A DNA stretch of 64,000 nucleotides. Origin: Kordiimonas pumila. Lineage in GTDB: Bacteria; Pseudomonadota; Alphaproteobacteria; Sphingomonadales; Kordiimonadaceae. A program made the translations under genes and the position numbers. The notes below the pieces were generated by a model. That model did not search any database. It was not told where the DNA came from and saw only the letters and a list, made by a program, of their open reading frames with translations. Below are positions 46,385 through 56,008 of this stretch, one piece after another (within the stretch, counting starts at the first letter, position 1; each line of letters begins with the position of its first letter). The DNA lies in assembly GCF_015240255.1 (NCBI RefSeq), contig NZ_CP061205.1:3520501-3584500 (forward strand), written 5' to 3'.

Positions 46385-48172
46385 TTAATAAACACGTGCT
46401 TTTGGTTTAATATATTCCATCTCGGTACTCATGGTATACTCATGAACCGGGCGGTCACCAAGTGTAACTTTTTTACCGTCGAACCATGAAACGGTATGTT
46501 TCATCCAGTTCTTGTCATCGCGGTCCGGGTAATCCTCGTGCATATGGGCACCGCGGCTTTCCTTACGCGCAGATGCACCGTGCATGGTAAGTACAGCCTG
46601 ACCAATCAGGTTTTGCAGTTCCAGTGTCTCAATGAGGTCACTGTTCCACACAAGGCTGCGGTCCGTTGTCTTAAGGTCACCAAAGTCAGCAGCAATGGCA
46701 TCGATTTTCTCAACGCCTTCCGTAAGCACTTCTTCTGTCCGGAATACTGCGCAGTTATTTTGCATAACTTTCTGCATTTTCAGGCGCATATCAGCCGTTG
46801 GTGTACTGCCGTTCGCATAGCGTGCTGCGTCAAGGCGACTAAGGGCCATATCAGCATAGCCTTCAGGTAGTGGCTTTTGCGTCTCGCCTGCTTTTACAAG
46901 CTCAGGCACCCGCTTGCCAACCGCGCGGCCAAACACCACAAGGTCAATAAGGCTGTTAGACCCAAGACGGTTCGCCCCGTGTACAGAAACGCACGCAGCT
47001 TCACCCACAGCAAACAGGCCCGGCACAATATTATCCGGGTTGTCTTTGGTAGGGTTAATCACTTCACCGTGGAAGTTGGTTGGAATACCGCCCATATTAT
47101 AATGCACTGTCGGCAAAATCGGTATCGGCTCTTTGGTCACGTCCACATTCGCGAAAATTTTCGCTGATTCAGAAATACCCGGCAGGCGTTCAGCCAAAAT
47201 GGCCGGATCAAGGTGATCAAGGTGCAGGTACATATGGTCCTTATCAGGGCCAACACCACGACCTTCACGGATCTCGTTTGAAATAGAGCGTGATACCACA
47301 TCGCGGCTAGCAAGGTCTTTCGCTGACGGCGCATACCGCTCCATAAAGCGTTCGCCCTCAGAGTTAATCAGAATGCCGCCTTCACCGCGCGCACCTTCTG
47401 TAATCAGCACACCAGCACCGTAAATGCCGGTTGGGTGGAACTGAACAAACTCAAGGTCTTGCAAGGCAAGGCCAGCCCGCAGCACCATACCGCCGCCGTC
47501 ACCTGTGCATGTGTGCGCTGATGTGGCAGAGAAATACGCCCGGCCGTAACCGCCTGTCGCCAGCACAGTTACCTTGGCACGGAATGCATGCATGGAACCA
47601 TCTTCCATGTTCATGGCAATTACACCCCGGCATTCACCGTTTTCCATGATCAGGTCGATCGCGAAATACTCAATATAAAAGTCACTGTCATACTTTAGCG
47701 ACTGCTGGTAAAGTGCGTGCAACATAGCGTGGCCAGTTCGGTCTGCCGCCGCGCATGTGCGCTGTGCCGCCGGGCCTTCACCAAATTCTGTTGTCATACC
47801 GCCGAAAGCACGCTGGTATATCTTGCCTTCTTCCGTGCGGCTAAACGGTACGCCGTAATGCTCCAGCTCGTAAACAGCTGCTGGTGCCTCGCGTACCATA
47901 TATTCAATCGCGTCTTGGTCCCCAAGCCAGTCAGAACCCTTAACAGTGTCATACATATGCCACTGCCAGCTATCTGGGCCCATGTTACCAAGGGATGCTG
48001 CGATACCGCCCTGAGCCGCAACAGTATGCGACCGGGTAGGAAATACTTTTGTGATACAAGCCGTTTTCAGGCCTGATTCAGCAAGGCCCATCGTAGCACG
48101 AAGGCCAGAACCACCGGCGCCGATTACGATGGCGTCATAGGTATGCTGTGTAATTGGATAGGCTGTGCTCAT
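46385..48172 (-). CDS. sdhA: Succinate dehydrogenase flavoprotein subunit
   Basis: A 595-residue subunit. The FAD-linking His is H49 in [17 protein letters not shown]. Active-site residues lie in [22 protein letters not shown] and the C-terminal [12 protein letters not shown] segment, and [13 protein letters not shown] is present. It oxidises succinate to fumarate on the cytoplasmic face of the inner membrane. It overlaps nothing: 3 bp after sdhD and 15 bp before sdhB. The gene is complete and of usual length. Confidence 0.98.
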   Translation of the reverse strand: MSTAYPITQHTYDAIVIGAGGSGLRATMGLAESGLKTACITKVFPTRSHTVAAQGGIAASLGNMGPDSWQWHMYDTVKGSDWLGDQDAIEYMVREAPAAVYELEHYGVPFSRTEEGKIYQRAFGGMTTEFGEGPAAQRTCAAADRTGHAMLHALYQQSLKYDSDFYIEYFAIDLIMENGECRGVIAMNMEDGSMHAFRAKVTVLATGGYGRAYFSATSAHTCTGDGGGMVLRAGLALQDLEFVQFHPTGIYGAGVLITEGARGEGGILINSEGERFMERYAPSAKDLASRDVVSRSISNEIREGRGVGPDKDHMYLHLDHLDPAILAERLPGISESAKIFANVDVTKEPIPILPTVHYNMGGIPTNFHGEVINPTKDNPDNIVPGLFAVGEAACVSVHGANRLGSNSLIDLVVFGRAVGKRVPELVKAGETQKPLPEGYADMALSRLDAARYANGSTPTADMRLKMQKVMQNNCAVFRTEEVLTEGVEKIDAIAADFGDLKTTDRSLVWNSDLIETLELQNLIGQAVLTMHGASARKESRGAHMHEDYPDRDDKNWMKHTVSWFDGKKVTLGDRPVHEYTMSTEMEYIKPKARVY

Positions 48173-48175
48173 GAC

Positions 48176-48559
48176 TTAGCCCCCGAAAGAGATACGTAAA
48201 ATTGAAAAAATACTAAGAGCTGCAATCAAAATGCAAACACCCTTAATAGCTAGCGTCGCTATCAGCTTCATGCCAGGCGTGTGGGCATAGTCTTCCACCA
48301 CTTCCTGCAAGCCAGACCGCATATGGTGCGTAAAGTTTGCGACAAAAAGGATCAGTAATATAGCGACCAGTGGCTGCTTCAGCCATGCCACCCATTCCGC
48401 ATGGGTTTTACCCACATTACCAACAAACGAAACCACAAAAAATATGGTAAGGGGTATGTTTGCTATGGCTGTCATCCGGTGTGTTAGCCAGTGACCAGTG
48501 CCGTCTTTTGCAGAACCTAGGCCGCGTACTTTAGCGAGAGGGTTTTTCATGTCAGTCAT
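48176..48559 (-). CDS. sdhD: Succinate dehydrogenase membrane anchor subunit
   Basis: A 127-residue membrane protein with three hydrophobic segments. The family part reads GLGSAKDGTGHWLTHRMTAIANIPLTIFFV, with the HHMRSGLQEVVEDYAH stretch that carries a likely haem or quinone-site histidine. It starts 1 bp after sdhC and ends 3 bp before sdhA, so all four genes are tightly linked. Confidence 0.95.
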   Translation of the reverse strand: MTDMKNPLAKVRGLGSAKDGTGHWLTHRMTAIANIPLTIFFVVSFVGNVGKTHAEWVAWLKQPLVAILLILFVANFTHHMRSGLQEVVEDYAHTPGMKLIATLAIKGVCILIAALSIFSILRISFGG

Positions 48560-48560
48560 G

Positions 48561-48956
48561 TTAAATAACCCCCATCACTTTATAGGCAGCAAACCATATT
48601 GCCAGCGTCGCAATGACAGAAAAAACAAACGTCAGCTTTGCAGACAGGCTGTTTGCTTTCAGGTCATAAAGATAACCCATGTCCATAAACAGGTGGCGAA
48701 TACCAGATGCTAAATGCTGCATTAGGGAAAATGTAATCCCGAGGAGAATAATCCTGCCCGGAATAGAGGACGCAAAAGATTGTACCGTATTAAAATATTC
48801 ATAACCGGTTGCTATGGCTACCAGCCACCAGGTTAAGAGGATAGCCCCAACAGCAAGTGCAGACCCTGTTGCGCGGTGCATAATGGAAACTGCCATATGC
48901 GCGCCCCAGCGATAAACCTGCAGGTGAGGAGAAAGCGGGCGTTTCGCCTGTGCCAT
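48561..48956 (-). CDS. sdhC: Succinate dehydrogenase cytochrome b556 subunit
   Basis: A 131-residue membrane protein beginning MAQAKRPLSPHLQVYRWG, with three hydrophobic helices and the SLMQHLASGIRHLFMDMGY haem-binding histidine block. SIMHRATGSAL is the family signature. The start at 48956 (GGGGAC before it) is preferred over the longer frame to 48998. A GC-rich hairpin (49038-49056) lies upstream in the shared divergent region with the S9 peptidase gene. Confidence 0.95.
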   Translation of the reverse strand: MAQAKRPLSPHLQVYRWGAHMAVSIMHRATGSALAVGAILLTWWLVAIATGYEYFNTVQSFASSIPGRIILLGITFSLMQHLASGIRHLFMDMGYLYDLKANSLSAKLTFVFSVIATLAIWFAAYKVMGVI

Positions 48957-49188
48957 GAATTGTCCCCTGACAGTAGTTGACCAACTTGTTTTCCGCACAC
49001 CTTACAGGCATTGCGGTTTGATTCGGCTGTAGTTTTAGCCCCGCGAGGGGGGCGCCTGCAAGTACTGATATTACAAAAACTGCAGATAAACCCCTAATCG
49101 TGCATTTTAACCCTACCTGAAATTACTATTTGCCCTCAGTAAAAAGGCCCGCTATGTAAAAAACATATTGATTTGGGGGTATTATTCT

Positions 49189-51120
49189 ATGTTTCGTTGT
49201 ATTGCTATCATGGCAAGCTTGTCTCTTGTCTTTTTTTCTTGTTCCGGCTGGGCAAAAGATGCTGCCTTAAACCCTGCAGATATGCAGGTTGAGGTCTTTG
49301 CCGCACTTCCTAACTTTGAAAACCCAAAGCTGTCACCGGATGGCACCAAAATGGCTTTTTTCACTGAAGATGAAGGCCGCAGGAACCTTGTAATATATAG
49401 CCTAACCGGCGAGAAACCGATCCTGATACCACCGCAGGACAAGGTTGATTACGGCGCCGTATTCTGGAAAAGCGATAATGTGCTGTTAATCCGGTTCGAC
49501 CTATCGCTCAACAGATGGATTTTTAGGGGCAATAGTGATGAAAGCCGCATGGTCAGCTTAAATCTTGAGGAAATGGATTTCAAATGGCTTGGCCGCCCCA
49601 AACGCAGCAGATCAGACGAACGTGTTTCACAGTATGACAGTATGATAGATCTTTTGCCTGACGATCCTGATCACATACTGCTTTCGCTTGATCACGAGCT
49701 TGATGGCTATCCTACTGTTTACCGTGTTGATGTTCTGGACGGTGGTCGTAGAACCGCGCAGTCCGGCAGAACCGGTATAAACCGCTGGTATAGTGACAAC
49801 GCAGGGGAAGTACGTCTGGGCAAAGGGTACCGCGTTCAAAGTACCGAACTGAACATGAAGTATAAAACCGTTGAGGGCGACTGGCTCGACCTGAATGACC
49901 TTGAATGGACAAATCACTATACGTTTGCGGGTTTTACGGCTGATAACGACAATACAGCCTATGTGTACGGCCTGTCAGAAAAGGGCACCACGGGTATTTA
50001 CAAGCTCGATATGCTTTCAGGTAAAATACTGTCTTCTGTCTTTACCATGAAAAACCATGATATTGATTATCTCTATTACCATCCGGTTACCAACCGGCTG
50101 GCTGGCGTTTTTTACACAGATGACTACACCAAACTTTATTATTTTGATGAGGACTTAGACCTATTACAGCGCAGCATAGACCATGTTCTACCTGGCACAA
50201 TAAACCGGATTGTGAGTAAAGCCAGAAACAGAGAACTGTATCTTATACTTGTCAGGTCAGACCAAAACCCCGGAGATTATTATTTCTATGACCGCGAGAA
50301 AAAAAGCCTCGGCTACTTTGTAAGCAAACGTACCGCGATTAACGAAGCCATCATGGCGACCACCAAGCCTGTTATAATCCCCGTACGGGACGGCAGCACG
50401 ATACCCGGCTATGTAACACTGCCCCATGGCAAAGAGGCCAAAAACCTGCCAACTATCATCTTGCCGCACGGCGGACCGTCTGCCCGCGATAGTGCCGAAT
50501 GGGACTATGAAGCACAGTTTTATGCAAGCCGGGGCTGGCTGGTATTGAAACCCAACTTCCGTGGTTCAGAGGGCTATGGCCCTGCCTTTGAGCACGCAGG
50601 CGACCTACAGTGGGGCGGCCTGATGCAGGATGATGTAACAGACGCGACCAAATGGCTGGTTGCAGAAGGCGTGGCAGACCCTGACCGTATCTGTATTGTT
50701 GGCTCATCCTACGGTGGTTACGCGGCATTATTTGCAACGATTAAAGAACCCGGCCTTTATAAATGCGCTGTATCCGTTAACGGTGTTGCAGACCTTGTTC
50801 GCCTTAAATCCGGTGACAAACACTATATTGGTGGGCGGTCGTGGGTTAAAGACATGGGTCTTGAAGGCGTGGACGACAAAGAAGTATCACCCTATCACAG
50901 GGCAGAAGACATTAGCGCCCCGGTCCTTCTGGTTGCCGCAAAAGATGATGCCCGTGTGCCCTATGATTTGTCACGTGATCTATATAGCCGCCTCAAACGC
51001 TTAAAGAAGCCGGTAGACTATGTTGAACTGAAAAACGGCACGCATCATATGGTAACGGCTGAAGCCCGGTTTGAAACCCTGAAGGCTGCAGAAAAGTTCC
51101 TCAAACAGTATCTGGACTAA
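49189..51120 (+). CDS. Exported S9-family prolyl oligopeptidase-like protease (copy 1)
   Basis: A 643-residue protein with a signal peptide (MFRCIAIMASLSLVFFSCSGWA), a beta-propeller-like part (30-390) and an alpha/beta-hydrolase domain. The nucleophile Ser lies in GSSYGGYAALF, the Asp in AAKDDARVPYD and the His in NGTHHMVTAEA. LPTIILPHGGPSARD and the RGSEGYG segment are typical of the acylaminoacyl-peptidase / dipeptidyl-peptidase group. Probably periplasmic; it cleaves short peptides. The ATG at 49189 follows GGGGG. Tandem paralogue of the next gene. Confidence 0.92.
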   Translation: MFRCIAIMASLSLVFFSCSGWAKDAALNPADMQVEVFAALPNFENPKLSPDGTKMAFFTEDEGRRNLVIYSLTGEKPILIPPQDKVDYGAVFWKSDNVLLIRFDLSLNRWIFRGNSDESRMVSLNLEEMDFKWLGRPKRSRSDERVSQYDSMIDLLPDDPDHILLSLDHELDGYPTVYRVDVLDGGRRTAQSGRTGINRWYSDNAGEVRLGKGYRVQSTELNMKYKTVEGDWLDLNDLEWTNHYTFAGFTADNDNTAYVYGLSEKGTTGIYKLDMLSGKILSSVFTMKNHDIDYLYYHPVTNRLAGVFYTDDYTKLYYFDEDLDLLQRSIDHVLPGTINRIVSKARNRELYLILVRSDQNPGDYYFYDREKKSLGYFVSKRTAINEAIMATTKPVIIPVRDGSTIPGYVTLPHGKEAKNLPTIILPHGGPSARDSAEWDYEAQFYASRGWLVLKPNFRGSEGYGPAFEHAGDLQWGGLMQDDVTDATKWLVAEGVADPDRICIVGSSYGGYAALFATIKEPGLYKCAVSVNGVADLVRLKSGDKHYIGGRSWVKDMGLEGVDDKEVSPYHRAEDISAPVLLVAAKDDARVPYDLSRDLYSRLKRLKKPVDYVELKNGTHHMVTAEARFETLKAAEKFLKQYLD

Positions 51121-51183
51121 GGCCTTTACAACATGAACACACTTTTTAAACCTTCATGCGTCCGTGCTATCTTAGGAGCCGCT

Positions 51184-53133
51184 ATGTACAATCCGTTTAA
51201 AATTGCTATCGCTTTGTGTCTGCTTGCTGTGTCTGTAACGGCATATGGGCAAGAAAAAGTACCCCTAGATGCCTTTGCCTCTAATCCAACATTTTCTGGC
51301 GCAAAACTATCGCCCTCTGGGGAAAAGATCGGGTTTCTAACCGAAAAAGATAATCAAACGGTGATGATTGCGCTCGATACCACAAGTGGTGAAAGTGTGC
51401 TCATTCCTAAATTTGGTGATGCAGAATTATTCGACTTTTTCTGGGCAAACGACGAAGTTCTTCTGCTTCAATATCTATTATCTCATAACCAACGGTATTT
51501 TGGCGAATCCGTAAGGGAAACCAGAAGTATTAGTTACGACCTAACAAATGGGAAATTTGAATGGTTAGGTGCTCCTCAAAAAGAAATGGGGAGCAACGAA
51601 CACATCATGTGGGGCGAAACTGTTTTACACCTTCTACCTGATGAGCCAGAACAAATTCTAATGCAATTCGACGAGCACAACTTAGGCAAGCCCAGTGTTT
51701 TTAAGGTTAATGTCCGTACAGGAAAGCGCAACAGAGTTAAACCCGGCAGGCGCGGCATCTACAGTTGGTTTGCAGACTTTGATGGCAATATCCGATACGG
51801 TTATGGTAGCAGGAACTCTACAGGTAGCTGGGTGGATAGTGATGAGGTCGCTGTTATTGTTGAAAAAAATGGTTCCCTAACCGACATTACAGAAATGGAC
51901 TGGTTCAAGGCTCATGATGACTGGTTCGAATATCATGCTATTGAGGGCTTCACAGAAAATCCTGACATTATCTATATATCCGCCCCCAACAAATACGATT
52001 CAAACAGTATTTACACTTTTAATTTTAGAACAGGCGAGATTGTAGATACTGTTTTTGAACGGGAAGATATTGGCCCAGGTGGATTCTTGCGGCATCCCGA
52101 CACCGGCAATATTATAGGTGTTTATTACACCGCCGATGTCACAGAATATCTGTATTTTGACGAAGAGTATGCCAAATTGCAGCGTAGCCTTTCCGCAGCC
52201 CTTAAGAGCCAAAATGTCCGCATTTCTGGCAAGGCACGGCATAAAGAACTTTACCTCATTTACGCATCGACACCCACAAACCCCGGTGACTATTATCTTT
52301 ATAACCGAGATACCGGGCAGCTTCAGTATATCGCGCCAACACATGACGGTATTTACCCTGAAGATATGGCACCTGTGAAACGCATTAATTACAAAGCACG
52401 AGATGGCCAAAAGATTCCCGCCTATCTGACCCTACCCCAAGGCAGGGATAAAAACCTACCAACGATTATATTGCCCCACGGCGGCCCATACGCACGCGAT
52501 ACTATGAACTGGGATTACTGGGCGCAGTTTTATGCCAACCGTGGCTATGCCGTTATTCAACCAAACTTCAGGGGCTCAACCGGCTACGGCAAATCTTTTT
52601 ATGAAGCGGGGCGCAAACAGTGGGGCGGCCTGATGCAGGATGATGTAACAGACGCCACATACTGGATGATAGAAAATGGTTACAGTGACCCAGACCGCAT
52701 TTGCATTCTAGGCGGGTCTTACGGCGGATATGCATCACTTTTTGCCCCCATCAAGGAACCTGATCTTTATAAATGTGCTGTTTCCATTAACGGTGTAGCC
52801 GACATTCCCATGATGCGGCGTGAGGACATCCGCGATTTTTCTAAGGATAACTGGATACAGGATGTTGGCCTTGAAGGGCATGAACCAGAATTTGTTTCCC
52901 CCTACCACAGAGCAAACGAGGTCAATATTCCTATTCTCTTGATTGCAGCCGTTAATGATGGCCGCGTACCGTATGACCAATCAACTCGTATGCATAAAAA
53001 ACTTAAAAGCCTTGGGAAAGATAGCACTTATATAGAGATGGCTGATGGAGACCACTGGCTTATGACCAAAGCGGCCAAAACAACAATGCTGACCGAAACA
53101 GAGAAGTTTTTAGAAAAGCACATAGGCCATTAA
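51184..53133 (+). CDS. Exported S9-family prolyl oligopeptidase-like protease (copy 2)
   Basis: A 649-residue paralogue of the preceding protease, with signal peptide MYNPFKIAIALCLLAVSVTAYG. The catalytic Ser is in GGSYGGYASLF, Asp in AVNDGRVPYDQ and His in DGDHWLMTKAA. LPTIILPHGGPYARDTMNWDYWAQFYANRGYAV closely matches copy 1, while the propeller domains differ more. The ATG at 51184 follows AGGAG. It begins 63 bp after copy 1, so the two may share a transcript. Confidence 0.92.
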   Translation: MYNPFKIAIALCLLAVSVTAYGQEKVPLDAFASNPTFSGAKLSPSGEKIGFLTEKDNQTVMIALDTTSGESVLIPKFGDAELFDFFWANDEVLLLQYLLSHNQRYFGESVRETRSISYDLTNGKFEWLGAPQKEMGSNEHIMWGETVLHLLPDEPEQILMQFDEHNLGKPSVFKVNVRTGKRNRVKPGRRGIYSWFADFDGNIRYGYGSRNSTGSWVDSDEVAVIVEKNGSLTDITEMDWFKAHDDWFEYHAIEGFTENPDIIYISAPNKYDSNSIYTFNFRTGEIVDTVFEREDIGPGGFLRHPDTGNIIGVYYTADVTEYLYFDEEYAKLQRSLSAALKSQNVRISGKARHKELYLIYASTPTNPGDYYLYNRDTGQLQYIAPTHDGIYPEDMAPVKRINYKARDGQKIPAYLTLPQGRDKNLPTIILPHGGPYARDTMNWDYWAQFYANRGYAVIQPNFRGSTGYGKSFYEAGRKQWGGLMQDDVTDATYWMIENGYSDPDRICILGGSYGGYASLFAPIKEPDLYKCAVSINGVADIPMMRREDIRDFSKDNWIQDVGLEGHEPEFVSPYHRANEVNIPILLIAAVNDGRVPYDQSTRMHKKLKSLGKDSTYIEMADGDHWLMTKAAKTTMLTETEKFLEKHIGH

Positions 53134-53166
53134 AAAAGGCTGATAAACAAAGGGGGCCGTTGCCCC

Positions 53167-54024
53167 CTATTCTCCTGCGGTAATTGCCCTAGCCACAGAA
53201 AGCAGATAGCGCGCTTCTGTAACATGCAGGTCTTCGATCATCTTGCCGTCGAGGGTTGCAACACCCTTACCTGCAGCTTTCGCCGCCTCAAACGCGGCGA
53301 TCAAGCGCTCGGCCCCTGCCACTTCAGTGTCTGACGGAGCAAAGGCTTCGTTCGCGCCCTCAATCTGGCTGGGGTGGATAAGGGTTTTACCATCAAAGCC
53401 CATATCACGGGCAGCCATACATTCTGCCTGAAAGCCTTCGCTGTCGCGAAAATCATTATATACGCCATCCAGAACAATTTTGCCGTAAGCACGCCCCCCC
53501 AGAAGCGCAGTCGACAGCGCTGCCATAATGGGCGCTCTGCCCGGCACCCTTCTGGCGCGCAGGTCTTTTGTCAGGTCATTCGGGCCGATCACCAGCGCTG
53601 TCAATTTATGTGACACTGCACAAATGGCCTGCGCATTAAGAAACGCCAGCGGGGTTTCCATCATAGCCCACAGGCTAATGTTCGTATTATCCAGATACTG
53701 AAGATACGGTATCAAGTCATCAGCCGCTGTTACCTTTGGCACCAGAATGGCCGCTGGTTTTGCCGCAATAGCCGCCTTCATGTCTTCCTGTCCCCAAGGG
53801 GTATCAAACGCATTTATACGGATAACCAGTTCGCGCCTGCCATACTCGCCCGACGAAACTGCAGAGGCCGCGAGCGTGCGCGCTGCCTCTTTAGCATCAG
53901 GGCTAACAGCATCTTCAAGATCAAAGATCACCACATCACAGGGCAGGCTTTTTGCTTTTTCAAGCGCCCGTTCGTTCGACGCTGGCATAAAAAGCGCGCT
54001 GCGCCTTGGTATTATATCATCCAT
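53167..54024 (-). CDS. HpcH/HpaI aldolase / citrate lyase beta-like protein
   Basis: A 285-residue TIM-barrel enzyme of the CitE/malyl-CoA lyase group. It starts RRSALFMPASNERALEKAKSLPCDVVIFDLEDAVSPDAK with the Mg-binding E and D positions, then the Arg in VIRINAFDTPWGQED, the acidic MMETPLAF, IGPNDLTKDLRA and GFDGKTLIHPSQIEGAN. Such enzymes cleave or form acyl-CoA esters such as malyl-CoA or citramalyl-CoA. No citF/citD genes are near, so it is a stand-alone CitE-like enzyme. It begins 10 bp after the M2 peptidase gene on the same strand. Confidence 0.88.
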   Translation of the reverse strand: MDDIIPRRSALFMPASNERALEKAKSLPCDVVIFDLEDAVSPDAKEAARTLAASAVSSGEYGRRELVIRINAFDTPWGQEDMKAAIAAKPAAILVPKVTAADDLIPYLQYLDNTNISLWAMMETPLAFLNAQAICAVSHKLTALVIGPNDLTKDLRARRVPGRAPIMAALSTALLGGRAYGKIVLDGVYNDFRDSEGFQAECMAARDMGFDGKTLIHPSQIEGANEAFAPSDTEVAGAERLIAAFEAAKAAGKGVATLDGKMIEDLHVTEARYLLSVARAITAGE

Positions 54025-54034
54025 AAATCACTCG

Positions 54035-55861
54035 CTACCAACCGCATGTACGGCCTTCATTCTGTTTATCCAGCCATTGTTTAAGGGGCGCAAAATAGGC
54101 AACAACGGCGCTACCATCCATCTCGCGTGAACCAGTAAAGGCTTCAAGGGCTTCTGGCCAAGGCTTCGATGCCCCCATCTCCAGCATTGCCTTAAAGCGA
54201 TCGCCCACTTCCTTATTGCCGTATATAGAACAGCGGTGCAACGGGCCTTCCCACCCAGCCTGCTCGCATGCAGCTTTATGGAACTGGAATTGCAGGATAT
54301 GCGCCAGAAAATAACGCATATAAGGCGTATTACCGGGAATATGGAACTTGGCACCGGGGTCAAATGCATCTGCTGGGCGATCATTTGGCGCCTTAATACC
54401 TTGATATTCCTCCCTTAGTTTCCACCAGCCATCATTATAATTTTCTGGTGTCAATTCGCCGGAAAATACCTGCCAGCGCCATTTATCTACCATCAACCCA
54501 AACGGCAGGAAGGCCACTTTATCAAGTGCACGTTTCATCAGGAGGCCAATGTCCGCTTCTTCTGGCGGCACGTCGCTGATCAGGCCAATTTTCTGCAAAT
54601 ACTCTGGCGTTATTGAAAGGGCGACCATATCGCCGATCGCTTCATGAAAACCGTCATTGGCACCTGTCAAATGCAGGTAAGTGTTGTTCTGGTATGCGCG
54701 CTGGTAATAGTTGTGTCCCAGTTCGTGGTGTACCGTTGTGAAATCCACATCATTCACCTTGGTGCACATCTTGATACGTACATCATTTTTACCATCTAGG
54801 TCCCACGCCGATGCATGGCAAATAACCTCGCGGTCTTCTGGTTTGGTGAAGAGTGACCGTTCCCAAAATGTATCAGGCAGTGGCTCAAACCCAAGCGACG
54901 AAAAGAAGCCTTCCCCGGTTTTTACCATCTTGATAGCGTCATAACCCTTTTCTTTAAGAGCCGCCGTTACATCAACCCCGCTTGCACTGGTTTCTGGTTT
55001 TACAAGCGGGTATATGTTACCCCATGCCTGCGCCCACATGTTGCCAAGCAAATGGGCGGGTATTGGGCCTGCATCAGCCACAACCCTGTCGCCGTAATAA
55101 TCAGACAGTTCTGCCCGCACATAACAATGCAAGGCTGTGTAAAGCGGCTTCACTTGGTCCCAAAGTTTGTCCGCAACTTTTGCAAACTCATCAGGGTCCA
55201 TATCATAGCCTGCGCGCCACATAGCGCCCACATCGGCATACCCTAGCTCTTTGGCACCTTCGTTCGCGATCGCAACCATTTCAGCATAGTCGCTTTTCAT
55301 AGGTACAGAAACCTTGCGCCAGCCATCCCATGCAGCAAGCAGGCGTTCGGGGGTGCGATCACTAGCTATAATGTCAGATACATCTCCTAGGGTTTTCTCT
55401 TCGCCTTCCATCGCGACCTTACCAGTTGAATAGGTCGCCGTAAGGTCTGCCTTGATCCGCGCAAGGCTCGCTGTTTTGGCCGCATCTTCAGGAGCGGGCA
55501 GAACCATAGTTTGCTTTAGTTTTTCAAACTTGCGTGCAAGATCAGCGGGCATATCAAGCCCTTGGTATTTTTTAGCCGCATTTGCAAGCGACACAGAAAG
55601 CTTGATAAAGTCTTCATCCGCATTTGCAACAAGCATATTGGTGTCATATGTAATGAAATTGGCATTCACCCATGAAAGCCGTTCCAGATGCTGGCCTGCC
55701 TCAGACAACTGTGTTTCTGCATCCTCCATAAACGCTGCTGCGTCAGCAACAGTTAAGGGGGCATCTTGCATTACTGCCTTTTCTTCACCGCACGCTGCCA
55801 GCAATGCCATGCAGCTACAACCAAACGCCAAACCTTTAAAACGTGTCATCCCTATTTTCAT
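54035..55861 (-). CDS. M2-family peptidyl-dipeptidase lipoprotein (ACE-like)
   Basis: A 608-residue secreted zinc dipeptidyl carboxypeptidase. The N-terminus is a lipoprotein signal with lipobox LLAAC (MALLAACGEEKAV), so it is anchored to a membrane. The zinc motif is VHHELGHNYYQ with the third ligand Glu in GFHEAIGDMVALS, the M2 signature of angiotensin-converting enzyme relatives. GGGGAC precedes the ATG at 55861. The enzyme would remove C-terminal dipeptides from peptides and fits the local S9 peptidases as part of a peptide-digesting set. It is followed 10 bp later by the CitE-like gene. Confidence 0.93.
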   Translation of the reverse strand: MKIGMTRFKGLAFGCSCMALLAACGEEKAVMQDAPLTVADAAAFMEDAETQLSEAGQHLERLSWVNANFITYDTNMLVANADEDFIKLSVSLANAAKKYQGLDMPADLARKFEKLKQTMVLPAPEDAAKTASLARIKADLTATYSTGKVAMEGEEKTLGDVSDIIASDRTPERLLAAWDGWRKVSVPMKSDYAEMVAIANEGAKELGYADVGAMWRAGYDMDPDEFAKVADKLWDQVKPLYTALHCYVRAELSDYYGDRVVADAGPIPAHLLGNMWAQAWGNIYPLVKPETSASGVDVTAALKEKGYDAIKMVKTGEGFFSSLGFEPLPDTFWERSLFTKPEDREVICHASAWDLDGKNDVRIKMCTKVNDVDFTTVHHELGHNYYQRAYQNNTYLHLTGANDGFHEAIGDMVALSITPEYLQKIGLISDVPPEEADIGLLMKRALDKVAFLPFGLMVDKWRWQVFSGELTPENYNDGWWKLREEYQGIKAPNDRPADAFDPGAKFHIPGNTPYMRYFLAHILQFQFHKAACEQAGWEGPLHRCSIYGNKEVGDRFKAMLEMGASKPWPEALEAFTGSREMDGSAVVAYFAPLKQWLDKQNEGRTCGW

Positions 55862-55952
55862 TTTTTGTCCCCACATTGCCTGTCTATAAATTACCAGCCT
55901 TCATTATATACCCCTGACCCAAAAGTACCAGTAGGCTGCCTGTATGAAACAG

Positions 55953-55986
55953 AAAAAGGCCCAAAGTATCAACCTTGAGCCTTTTA
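55953..55986 (-). terminator. Candidate terminator downstream of asd
   Basis: On the minus strand, AAAGGC and GGCCTTTTT flank a second, weaker pairing, followed by TTCTG. It lies about 25 bp past the asd stop and is oriented to end the leuCDB-asd transcript. Bulged stem; moderate quality. Confidence 0.5.
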
Positions 55987-56008
55987 ACCTTACATTTTGT
56001 ATCAAGCT

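Noticed and set aside
53151-53168. AGGGGGC / GCCCCCT between the S9 gene and the CitE-like gene as a terminator.
   Set aside because: Loop of only 4 nt and a weak T-run, overlapping the CitE-like stop; possible but not supported enough.
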